Source: Bacillota bacterium (lineage in GTDB: Bacteria > Bacillota > SHA-98 > UBA4971). From it: a DNA stretch of 64,000 bases. Of this stretch, positions 1-7,266 are shown piece after piece. The position numbers were made by a program, and so were the translations under genes. The stretch covers positions 398,588 through 462,587 of the forward strand of contig JACIXY010000001.1 in NCBI GenBank assembly GCA_014360195.1. Reading direction: 5' to 3'. Each line of letters begins with the position of its first letter. Positions within the stretch are counted from its first letter, which is position 1. The notes under the pieces are model-generated. The model searched no databases. It was not told the origin of the DNA and was given only the letters and a program-made list of their open reading frames with translations.

Positions 1-1
1 T

Positions 2-1006
2 ATCACGACCGGCCTTCCACCTGTCCTGAGGGTGGTCGGAAGCCTACGTCCGATCGAGGGGTTGCCGCCTCTTTCGCCTCAGGACACCGAAGGGCTCGTG
101 CTGGCGCTCATGAGCGATGAGCACAAGCGTGTTTTTGCGGAGCAGGGCCAGGTGGACTTTTCATACGGCCTGCCTGGAGTGGGGCGCTTCAGGGTTAACG
201 CATACCGGCAGCGCGGGACGTGTGGGGCGGCCATAAGGGTCATCCCGCACGAGATACCGAGCGTAGCGGAGCTTGGCCTTCCGCCCATCATCGAGACTCT
301 TGCCCGCAAGAGCCGCGGGTTTATCGTCGTGACAGGCCCGACCGGCAGCGGCAAGTCTACGACGCTTGCGGCGATGGTGGACCTCATCAACAGCGAGCGA
401 AGCTGCCACGTGATGACCATCGAGGACCCCATCGAGTACCTGCACCGGCATAAGAAAGCGATGGTGAACCAGCGCGAGATCGGGCAGGACTCCACCTCGT
501 TCGCCCTGGCGCTCCGGGCGGCGCTGCGGGAAGATCCCGATGTGATCCTCGTGGGCGAGATGCGCGATCTCGAGACCATGAGCACGGCGATCACGGCCGC
601 GGAGACGGGGCACCTGGTGCTCGCCACGCTGCACACGGGCGACGCGGTGCAGACCATCGATCGGATCATCGACGTTTACCCGCCCTATCAGCAGCAGCAG
701 GTGAGGATCCAGCTTGCCGCCACGCTGGTGGCGGTGATCTCGCAGCAGCTTGTCCCGAGGAAGGACAAGCCCGGGCGGGTCCCGGCGGTAGAGGTCATGG
801 TTGGGACGCCAGCGGTGCGAAACCTCATCCGCGAGGGCAAGACCCACCAGCTCCGGTCGGTGATCCAGACCGGGGCGAGGTTCGGGATGCAGACCATGGA
901 CCAGTCCCTGCGGCAGTGGGTGGAACAGGGCGTGGTGAGCCTGGAGGACGCCCTGACGATAGCGGTGGACCAGGACGAGCTCAAGCGGCTCATCAGGGGC
1001 GCGTAG
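2..1006 (+). CDS. pilT: Type IV pilus retraction ATPase PilT (5' end outside window)
   Basis: PilT is the hexameric cytoplasmic ATPase that powers pilus retraction. The frame is open to the left edge and already reads the family's N-terminal pattern (GLPPVLRV) there, so the GTG at 32 is internal and the true start lies upstream. Visible motifs are the Walker A GPTGSGKST, the Asp box around IEDPIEYLH, a Walker B in DPDVILVGEMRD and the His box HLVLATLHT. About 335 residues are present, so only a short N-terminal piece is missing. It is the first visible gene of a pilus operon; the stop is 12 bp from pilC and overlaps its ribosome site. A pilB extension ATPase would be expected further left. 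Confidence 0.93.
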   Translation: MTTGLPPVLRVVGSLRPIEGLPPLSPQDTEGLVLALMSDEHKRVFAEQGQVDFSYGLPGVGRFRVNAYRQRGTCGAAIRVIPHEIPSVAELGLPPIIETLARKSRGFIVVTGPTGSGKSTTLAAMVDLINSERSCHVMTIEDPIEYLHRHKKAMVNQREIGQDSTSFALALRAALREDPDVILVGEMRDLETMSTAITAAETGHLVLATLHTGDAVQTIDRIIDVYPPYQQQQVRIQLAATLVAVISQQLVPRKDKPGRVPAVEVMVGTPAVRNLIREGKTHQLRSVIQTGARFGMQTMDQSLRQWVEQGVVSLEDALTIAVDQDELKRLIRGA

Positions 1007-1018
1007 GAGGTCGCCGGA

Positions 1019-2242
1019 GTGGAGCGGGTATTCACATACCGGGCGCGCGACGCCGAAGGGCGTCTGACACAGGGCACCATCCGGGCGGCCGACGAGGCCG
1101 CCGCGGCCGAGCTATTGCGCGCGCAGGGCCTCTTCGTGACGGGCCTTTTCGGTGCGGAGAAGAGCGAGGCCGAGGGCGGCACGCGAGCCGCGGCGCGGCC
1201 GTCGGTTGGCGGGAGGTTGAAGGTACAAAACCTCGCCAGGCTCTCGCGGCACCTTTCTGTGATGATCCAGGCAGGAGTGGGGCTTTCTGCGGCCCTGCAC
1301 ACCCTCGCAAGCCAGGCCGAAAACAAGCTGGAGAAGCGCGTGCTCGAGGCGGCGAAGGCGCGCGTGGACGCCGGCAACCCGCTCGCGGGCGCGCTTGCCG
1401 AGACCGGCGCGTTCCCGCCGCTCTTCATCCACATGGTGGAGGCGGGGGAGGTGACCGGCCGGCTCGACGAGGTGCTCGCCCGGCTCGCAGACTACTACGA
1501 GAAGGACCACGACCTCCGCCAGAGGGTCAAGGGCGCGCTCACCTACCCGGCGGTCGTGGCCAGCTTCGCCGTGATAGTGGTTGGGGTGCTGATAACATTC
1601 GTGATCCCGAGGTTCGTCGAGGTGCTCTCGCAGTCCGACGTGCCGCTGCCGAGGATCACGCAGATCGTGTTCGGCGTGGGGAAGTTCGCCCAGACCAGGT
1701 GGTATGTGGTGCTCGGCGTGCCAGCGCTCATAGCGGTGGCCGTTGGATACTGGCTCAGGACGGATCGCGGCCGCTACTGGTATGACTCGACTGTGCTGAG
1801 GCTTCCTGTGATCGGGAGGTTCATGGAGAAGGTCATCGTGGTGCGGTTCGCCCAGACCCTGGCAAGCCTTGTGGTGGCGGGCGTGCCGATCCTTCAGAGC
1901 CTCGAGATCGTGGAGAAGGTCGTCGGCAACAGCCACATCGCCATGGGCCTCCGGCAGGTGCGGTCCGGCGTGAGGGAAGGCGCGGGCATCGCTCTTCCGC
2001 TGGCGCAGGCCGGGATCTTCCCCCTGGTCGTCACGCAGATGATGGCCGTCGGCGAGGAAGGCGGCGCCCTCGACAGCCTCCTTACGAAGCTAGCGGGGTT
2101 TTACGAACAAGAGGTTGACCGGGGGATCAAGTCGCTGACGAGCTTGATAGAGCCGGTGGTAATCGTCTTCTTGGGGCTGTGCGTAGCATTCGTGGCCGCT
2201 TCGGTGATATTGCCTGTCTTCCGGATGGTGCAGGTGGTGTGA
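1019..2242 (+). CDS. pilC: Type IV pilus inner-membrane platform protein PilC
   Basis: PilC is the polytopic platform protein that couples the PilB/PilT motors to pilin insertion. The 407-residue product has the two duplicated T2SF domains of the GspF/PilC family, roughly residues 70-195 and 270-395. Each ends in hydrophobic helices, for example VVGVLITFVIPRFVEVL and VIVFLGLCVAFVAASVILPVF. The start is GTG at 1019, 8-10 bp after an AGGAGG that overlaps the pilT stop. Length is normal for the family. Confidence 0.94.
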   Translation: MERVFTYRARDAEGRLTQGTIRAADEAAAAELLRAQGLFVTGLFGAEKSEAEGGTRAAARPSVGGRLKVQNLARLSRHLSVMIQAGVGLSAALHTLASQAENKLEKRVLEAAKARVDAGNPLAGALAETGAFPPLFIHMVEAGEVTGRLDEVLARLADYYEKDHDLRQRVKGALTYPAVVASFAVIVVGVLITFVIPRFVEVLSQSDVPLPRITQIVFGVGKFAQTRWYVVLGVPALIAVAVGYWLRTDRGRYWYDSTVLRLPVIGRFMEKVIVVRFAQTLASLVVAGVPILQSLEIVEKVVGNSHIAMGLRQVRSGVREGAGIALPLAQAGIFPLVVTQMMAVGEEGGALDSLLTKLAGFYEQEVDRGIKSLTSLIEPVVIVFLGLCVAFVAASVILPVFRMVQVV

Positions 2243-2380
2243 TTGTATTGAAGGGAATGCCTGCGCTCCGAAGAATCGTCCAGGGAGGTGAAAGAGGGAA
2301 TAGCAGCTTGAGTATAGCGATTTTCCGAACGAAGGAAGAGGGGTGTCAAGACTCAATGGGTCCAGTGAGGAGGGGACAAG

Positions 2381-2764
2381 ATGTTGTTGAAGTCGCCTGT
2401 TGCCACTCTTAGGAAAAGGGTTCGACAGATTGTCAAGGACAAGAAGGGCTTCACTCTCATCGAGATACTGATCGTGGTTGCCATCATAGGGATACTTGCA
2501 GCGATAGCAGTGCCAAACGTCACGAGGGCCCTTCAGACGGCCAAGACGAACGCCGACGCCGCAAACATCGCGTTGCTGGAGACTGCTGTAAATATGTACT
2601 ACGTAGATAAGGGAACGTGGCCCACCGCTGGCACCGGCTTCCAGACGGTCCTCGTAAACGAGGGGTACCTCAAGACGCAAGTGTCACCCCCACCGGGCTT
2701 GCCCGGGAGCTATAAGCTCACGATAGACACGCGGAGGAACGTCGCTACTGTAACACGTCAGTAG
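2381..2764 (+). CDS. Type IV pilin / GspG-like major pseudopilin precursor
   Basis: This is a structural pilin subunit of 127 residues. It has a basic leader of about 22 residues, the prepilin peptidase site KKGFTLIEILIVV (cleavage after G, then methylated F) with the Glu at +5, a 20-residue hydrophobic helix, and a short C-terminal domain with a GspG-like pattern (DKGTWPTAGTGFQ). The start is ATG at 2381 with GAGGGG a few bases upstream. A 138-bp gap from pilC and a following hairpin with a T-run suggest it is expressed at a different level from its neighbours. It could equally be called PulG/GspG; in this pilus operon the pilin role is more likely. Confidence 0.9.
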   Translation: MLLKSPVATLRKRVRQIVKDKKGFTLIEILIVVAIIGILAAIAVPNVTRALQTAKTNADAANIALLETAVNMYYVDKGTWPTAGTGFQTVLVNEGYLKTQVSPPPGLPGSYKLTIDTRRNVATVTRQ

Positions 2765-2772
2765 TAGCTGGC

Positions 2773-2800
2773 GCCCAGTGCACGGAATTGGGCCTTTTTG
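2773..2800 (+). terminator. Probable intrinsic terminator after the pilin gene
   Basis: GCCCAGT pairs with AATTGGGC (7 bp, one G-T wobble) across a short loop and is followed by a run of five T. It lies 8 bp after the pilin stop. The stem is modest, so it may only attenuate, leaving pilin mRNA in excess over the downstream assembly genes. Confidence 0.5.
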
Positions 2801-3688
2801 CCATGGGTTGCCGGCGGGCGCGTGAGGGCGACCGCAACGCGGCTTCACGATTTCGCAGAGAATTCGTTCCTGCGGCGCCGGCAACTCTGCATAGGCCGCA
2901 GACACCGGGAGGTAAAGGAGGCATGGTTTATCCGGTGGCTTATTGTATTCGCCGCAGGTAGTATTGCCGGCAGTTTTCTCGGTGTCTGCATCCATCGCCT
3001 TCCACGCGGGGAGTCGGTGGTGTGGCCGCGGTCGCACTGCCCGAAGTGCGGTGCAACGCTCGGGCCGCTGGAGCTTCTCCCAGTGCTGAGTTACGTGTTG
3101 CTCCGCGGCAGGTGCCGGCAGTGCGGAGAGAGAATATCAATCTTTTATCCCGTCATAGAGGCCGGGGTGGGACTCGTTTTTGTCCTGATCGTCGCTGGGC
3201 GGGGGGTTACCATCGGGACGCTCAACTACCTCGTGCTGGCAAGCCTGGTCGTGGTTGCGGCGGGGATCGATCTCAATCATGGGGTGATCCCCGACAGGCT
3301 TACGCTTCCGTGGATGGCGGTGGGCGTCGCGGCGGGAGCGCTCTGGGGCCTGCACGAGGTTGCCATCCGCGCTATTGGGCTTGTCGTCTGCGGAGGGCTC
3401 GTATTCCTCATCGCCCTTTTGAGCCGCGGCGGTATGGGGGGCGGGGACGTCAAGCTGATGGCGCTCGTGGGGAGCTTTCTCGGACCGTGGGGCGGGCTTG
3501 CGTCGTTCATGATCGCATGCTTCATCGGAGCGGCGGTGGGTGTCGGGCTCATCGTCGCAGGCCTCAAGAAGAGGAAGGACGAGATCCCGTTCGGGCCTTT
3601 CATTGCGGCGGGAGCGATCATCGTGTGTATCTCGGGGACCTGGGTGCTGCGCCTCGTGTTCCCGTGGCTTGGCCAGGCGGGGTTCTAA
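2798..3688 (+). CDS. Prepilin peptidase (PilD/ComC family), start codon displaced
   Basis: This integral membrane aspartic protease cleaves and N-methylates prepilins. The N-terminal domain has two CxxC zinc pairs (HCPKCG, RCRQCG) after the GSFLGVCIHRLPRGES signature. The A24 peptidase domain has the two catalytic Asp in AAGIDLNHGVIPD and GMGGGDVKLMAL, and about seven hydrophobic helices. The coordinates give the whole open frame. The TTG at 2798 sits in the terminator T-run and gives an unlikely 40-residue hydrophilic extension. The strong AAGGAGG at 2915-2921 is followed by ATG at 2923, which is one base out of frame. Removing one T from 2927-2929 would give MVIRWLIVFAAGS, a typical family start. 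Function is secure; the start is not. Confidence 0.85.
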   Translation: MPWVAGGRVRATATRLHDFAENSFLRRRQLCIGRRHREVKEAWFIRWLIVFAAGSIAGSFLGVCIHRLPRGESVVWPRSHCPKCGATLGPLELLPVLSYVLLRGRCRQCGERISIFYPVIEAGVGLVFVLIVAGRGVTIGTLNYLVLASLVVVAAGIDLNHGVIPDRLTLPWMAVGVAAGALWGLHEVAIRAIGLVVCGGLVFLIALLSRGGMGGGDVKLMALVGSFLGPWGGLASFMIACFIGAAVGVGLIVAGLKKRKDEIPFGPFIAAGAIIVCISGTWVLRLVFPWLGQAGF

Positions 3689-3725
3689 ATCTGGGTACGT
3701 TCATGCTTCGAAAGGAGGCGGTCGT

Positions 3726-4850
3726 CTGAGCCCGCTTCTTCCATTCGCCGGCGCGAAGCGCGCCGTGGGGCTTGACATCGGCACCATCCTCATCAAGGTG
3801 GTCGAGATCACGAAAACAAAAGGCGCGGCTGAGATAACGCGCGCGGGGGTGCATCCCACGCCCGAGGGCGCGGTCGCCGACGGGAGCGTGCTGGACCCGT
3901 CCAGAGTGGCCGCCGCCATTAAAGAAGCCATGCGTGCAGGCGGCATTCGCTCTAACGAGGTGTACGCCGCCATTGCCGGCGACGATGTTGTGGTGAGGCA
4001 TGCGTTGTTCCCGCGCATGCCGAGGGAAGAACTTGCCCAGGCAGTAAAGTGGGACGCGGGAGCCTACATCCCTTACCCTGCGAAAGACGCGAGCATAGAC
4101 TTCCAGATCATCGGCTCCCCGGCGGGCTCACCCGACAAGATCGAAGTCATGATCGTGGCCGCCCCGAAGAAGCTCGTGCAGAGCCATGTCGAGACGATGC
4201 AGCTTGCGGGGCTGTACCCGCTTGCCCTCGACATACAGCCTATCACGCTGGACCGCGTATTCCGCGACGGCAACGCCGAAACCTCAGGGTTCTATGCAGA
4301 CATCGGAGGAGGGACCACCGACCTGGCCTACTCCGAGGACGGGGTGCTGCGGTTCACCCGCATTGTCCCCATAGGTGGCAATGATTTTACGGCCGCAGTT
4401 GCCGAAGCCACAGGGCGCGGCATCGACTGGGCGGAGACGGCCAAGCGCAGGTCTCGTGTGCCGGTGCCGTCCTCTACGGCAGTAGCCGGTGGTGTCTCCG
4501 TGGAGGACGGCGCTTTTGAGGATGGCGCTGTTGAGCAGGCGCTCGCCAGCGTTGGAGCGAGGCTTGCCCTGGAGTTGAGGCGGTCTCTCGACTACTGCAA
4601 CGCCCAGGCGAGGACAAGACGCGGCGTGGACACGCCACTTGCCTCGGTCATCCTCACCGGCGGCGGGTCGAGGCTTGCGGGGCTCGCCGAGTTCCTTGAG
4701 AGCAGCCTGGGCGTGGCGGTGAGCCCCGGGAACCCACTGAAGAACGTATCTCTCGCAAAGGGATCCCGCCTCGCCGACGTGCTCGCTGCGCACGGGCCGT
4801 CGCTTTCGGTTGCAATCGGGCTTGCGCTGCGGGGGGTGGAGGACTCTTGA
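3726..4850 (+). CDS. pilM: Type IV pilus assembly protein PilM
   Basis: PilM is an actin/FtsA-like cytoplasmic protein that binds the N-terminus of PilN and docks the alignment complex to the motor platform. The 374-residue product carries the nucleotide-binding loops GLDIGT near the N-terminus, DIGGGTTDLAY near residue 197, and a C-terminal GGGSRLAGL. No ATG, GTG or TTG lies between the previous gene and the first conserved residues. The best start is a CTG at 3726, 7 bp after AAAGGAGG, giving (M)SPLLPFAGAKRAVGLDIG. The 3' end overlaps pilN by 4 bp (TTGA). Confidence 0.9.
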   Translation: MSPLLPFAGAKRAVGLDIGTILIKVVEITKTKGAAEITRAGVHPTPEGAVADGSVLDPSRVAAAIKEAMRAGGIRSNEVYAAIAGDDVVVRHALFPRMPREELAQAVKWDAGAYIPYPAKDASIDFQIIGSPAGSPDKIEVMIVAAPKKLVQSHVETMQLAGLYPLALDIQPITLDRVFRDGNAETSGFYADIGGGTTDLAYSEDGVLRFTRIVPIGGNDFTAAVAEATGRGIDWAETAKRRSRVPVPSSTAVAGGVSVEDGAFEDGAVEQALASVGARLALELRRSLDYCNAQARTRRGVDTPLASVILTGGGSRLAGLAEFLESSLGVAVSPGNPLKNVSLAKGSRLADVLAAHGPSLSVAIGLALRGVEDS

Positions 4851-5401
4851 AAGGCGTTGACCTGCTGCCGCCAGGGCTACCGAAGCCGCCCAGGACAAGC
4901 GCCCTGCGGATAGCGGTGGCGACGGCGGTGTTCACGTTCGTGCTGGCCGCTAGTTTTCTCTATACGGTGCGAGCGCTGGAGATCGAGGAACTGCGCTGCG
5001 CCCTCAAAGCCCAGGAGGAGGACTATGCGCGCTACGCCTGGCTCGACCGGGATATACAGGCGACCCGGAAAAGCAAGGACGAGGTGCTGGCAAGACTTGC
5101 AGCGGCCAGAAAGCAGGTTAACGGCGGCCTTCCCGCGCAGGAGATCCTGGAAAATCTGTCCCGCCTGCTTCCCGCAGGAGTGCGCCTCGTTCAGTTCACT
5201 CTGACCGACGACGGGAAGGCCAGGGTGGATGGGGAAGCGGCTTCGCTCGAAGCCGTCGCTTCACTCATGCTGGCGCTCGGCGACTCCGGCCTGTTCAAGG
5301 ACGTGCAACTCGCAGGCGTGAGCAGGACAGGCGAAGGTACCGACGTACTTGCATTTCAGGCGCAGGCGACGCTATCCCGCGCAGGAGGCGAGAAGCCATG
5401 A
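4847..5401 (+). CDS. pilN: Type IV pilus assembly protein PilN
   Basis: PilN is a bitopic inner-membrane protein linking PilM to PilO. It is 184 residues long. It has a short cytoplasmic N-terminus with the PilM-binding pattern (MKGVDLLPPGLP, compare the family INLLP), one transmembrane helix at about residues 22-44, a coiled-coil stretch to about 90, and a ferredoxin-like periplasmic domain. The TTG start overlaps the pilM stop, and the gene ends overlapping the ATG of pilO, so the three are translationally coupled. Confidence 0.88.
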   Translation: MKGVDLLPPGLPKPPRTSALRIAVATAVFTFVLAASFLYTVRALEIEELRCALKAQEEDYARYAWLDRDIQATRKSKDEVLARLAAARKQVNGGLPAQEILENLSRLLPAGVRLVQFTLTDDGKARVDGEAASLEAVASLMLALGDSGLFKDVQLAGVSRTGEGTDVLAFQAQATLSRAGGEKP

Positions 5402-7266
5402 GCAGCCGGAACCGGGTGCCGGCGTACATCCTCGCCGTGGTGGCGGGTCTGGCCTTTGCGGGGTATGTGTTCTACTCGCAGGTGCTCGTACCCATGTCCC
5501 GCGAGGCCAGGGACCTTTCCCAGCGTCTCGACCTTGTCAGCCGCAGGATAGGAACCCTCGTACAGAAGGGCGAGACCCTCGCGGGCCTGCGCGCTGAGTA
5601 TGAGCAAGCTTTGAAGTCCCTGCAAGAGATCGATTCGACGGTAACCCGGGAGATAGGTATACCGTACTTCCTGAGGGACCTCGAACAGGTTTCGTCCGCT
5701 TCAGGAGCCACTGTAGTCTCTCTTTCGCTCGGATCACCCGCCGCTTCGAGCCCGTACGCGGAGCTCCCACTCACCATAGAAGTCCAGGGCTCTTATCAGC
5801 AGATGAAGTCGTTTCTTCATGGGCTTGTTTCCCTCGGACGGGCGATGAGCGTCAGGGCTATGCGCCTCAGTGCGCCGCGAGGGACGGGTGATGGCAACAG
5901 AGTCCAGGTGCTCGACGCAACGTTCTCGGTGGTCCTGTATGTGGTACCGAAGGGTGGGGGGAGGGTTTCTCCTCCCCTTTCAGTGCCGGGTTCTCCGCAG
6001 CCTCGCTCGGCTTCGGCGTGCTCCTTGCCGTGGCAAATGAGGCGTCTCGACACCGGTCCTGAAGTCGGGAATCCGGGACGACGCAGTCAGGGGCTGCCTC
6101 GCAAGGGAATCTCGCCCCTGGCCGGGGTGGTCGCCTTTCTCGCCCTGGTAGCTCTTGGTGCCGCAATCGGCGCCGGCATGATGGCGGTGGGCACGCCCGC
6201 AGACAAGGCATCCCCTCCTGCGCGCGCGACGGGTATCGCAAGGCCCGCCATCCCGGAAAGATGGCGTGAGCTTCAGAAGCCGCTTCCCGCCGTCACGTAC
6301 TCCGGCAAGCAGGAAGAACCCATTCCGTTCCCCGCGAGAAGTGGCGACGATCCTTTTGCTCCGGACAGCATCCTCGGACAGCGCTATCGTACGCAGCAGC
6401 AGCGCCTGGCAGCCGCGGGACCTGACGAGGTCAGCAGGATAATCGCTGCCGCATCGGCAAGGAGCACGCCGAAGCCGAGCGAGGCTGCGGAGAACCCGGC
6501 ACTGAAAGGGGAGGAGAAACCCTCCCCGCAGCATGAGAAACCTATACAGGCGGTGGCGACAGCCCAGTTGGCGCCAGCGCCAGCGCGCGAAGGGACCGGC
6601 GGAGGCGCAGATGTTGACAAGGCCGCTCAGTCCGTAAAGGAGGTTCGGAAATCGGAGCCCGCGGGAGCCACGGAGGATGAGGTCGCATCAGGTCCAGCCG
6701 AGGCGAGCGCCGCTGGTAGCGGCGGAGGGGCCGAGAAGGCAGTGGGCGAAGGCAAGGAGTACCAGGCTCCCGCCCTCACTACGGCGAAGGACTCGGGCAC
6801 CGCGCAGCAGGCTCCGCCCACCGTAGGCAAGAAGCCCGCGGAGCCCGGAGCGGCTACAGGCCTCGAGGAGCCACCTGCAAGTGAGCACACGACGGCCCAG
6901 GCTGCGCCGGAGAAGCCGCTGGCCAGGGCTAAACCTGCGGAGGCTGCGACCGCAAAAGCGCCAGACGCCGCCAGCGCCGTCAAAGGCTCACCTGCTCACA
7001 AGGAAAGCGGCCGCGAGAGCGTGCCGCCGGAATCTCTTCCCCCGCCGAGGCCGCGCGTGGAGCCCCCGCTCATGCTCGTGACCGGCATCATCAGCGCCGG
7101 CGACTCGGCGTACGCGATAGTGAGAACGCCCCAGGGCAGCAGCATCGTGCGGCCCGGCGACGAGGTCGGGGGCGTGACAGTGAAGTCCGTCGGGGAGAAG
7201 TTCATCACCGTGATCAAGGAAGGCGAGGAGTTCGTGCTGGAACTCGGGGGAGGCAGTAAGCGATGA
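5398..7266 (+). CDS. Fused PilO-PilP-like pilus alignment protein, interrupted by inverted repeats
   Basis: Residues 1-185 are PilO-like: one N-terminal transmembrane helix (7-27), a coiled coil, and a periplasmic domain with FLRDLEQVSSASGATV. Residues 187-211 are encoded by the left arm of a perfect 73-bp inverted repeat and look non-native (RVSPPLSVPGSPQPRSASAC). From M214 a second protein seems to begin, with a membrane helix at 238-266, a DDPFAPDS motif, a long Pro/Ala/Lys/Glu-rich linker containing the right repeat arm, and a C-terminal PilP-like domain (about 555-618; GIISAGDSAYAIVRTPQG, RPGDEV). PilO and PilP are normally separate proteins, and 622 residues is far longer than either. 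The left arm probably removed the pilO stop and the pilP ribosome site. The gene overlaps pilN by 4 bp and pilQ by 4 bp. Confidence 0.8.
   Translation: MSSRNRVPAYILAVVAGLAFAGYVFYSQVLVPMSREARDLSQRLDLVSRRIGTLVQKGETLAGLRAEYEQALKSLQEIDSTVTREIGIPYFLRDLEQVSSASGATVVSLSLGSPAASSPYAELPLTIEVQGSYQQMKSFLHGLVSLGRAMSVRAMRLSAPRGTGDGNRVQVLDATFSVVLYVVPKGGGRVSPPLSVPGSPQPRSASACSLPWQMRRLDTGPEVGNPGRRSQGLPRKGISPLAGVVAFLALVALGAAIGAGMMAVGTPADKASPPARATGIARPAIPERWRELQKPLPAVTYSGKQEEPIPFPARSGDDPFAPDSILGQRYRTQQQRLAAAGPDEVSRIIAAASARSTPKPSEAAENPALKGEEKPSPQHEKPIQAVATAQLAPAPAREGTGGGADVDKAAQSVKEVRKSEPAGATEDEVASGPAEASAAGSGGGAEKAVGEGKEYQAPALTTAKDSGTAQQAPPTVGKKPAEPGAATGLEEPPASEHTTAQAAPEKPLARAKPAEAATAKAPDAASAVKGSPAHKESGRESVPPESLPPPRPRVEPPLMLVTGIISAGDSAYAIVRTPQGSSIVRPGDEVGGVTVKSVGEKFITVIKEGEEFVLELGGGSKR
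5958..6030 (+). repeat. Left arm of a 73-bp perfect inverted repeat
   Basis: This segment is the exact reverse complement of 6455-6527 over 73 bp; flanking bases differ. It falls between the PilO-like part and the presumed ATG (6037) of the PilP-like part. Read on the plus strand it encodes an unlikely peptide. Read on the minus strand it encodes the Pro/Glu-rich linker found at the right arm, so this arm is the derived copy. The enclosed segment is 424 bp (6031-6454). Confidence 0.95.
6455..6527 (-). repeat. Right arm of a 73-bp perfect inverted repeat
   Basis: Partner of 5958-6030. In the reading frame it encodes ARSTPKPSEAAENPALKG and onward, natural linker sequence of the PilP-like half, so this is probably the original copy. 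Recombination between the arms would flip the 424-bp segment that carries the PilP transmembrane helix. Confidence 0.95.

Noticed and set aside
32..1006. GTG at 32 as the real start of pilT
   Set aside because: Conserved PilT residues (GLPPVLRV) are encoded in frame upstream of it to the window edge, so the gene is cut by the edge.
5958..6527. The inverted repeats as a transcription terminator or transposon ends
   Set aside because: The arms are 424 bp apart, lie inside a continuous reading frame, and enclose no transposase; no T-run follows.
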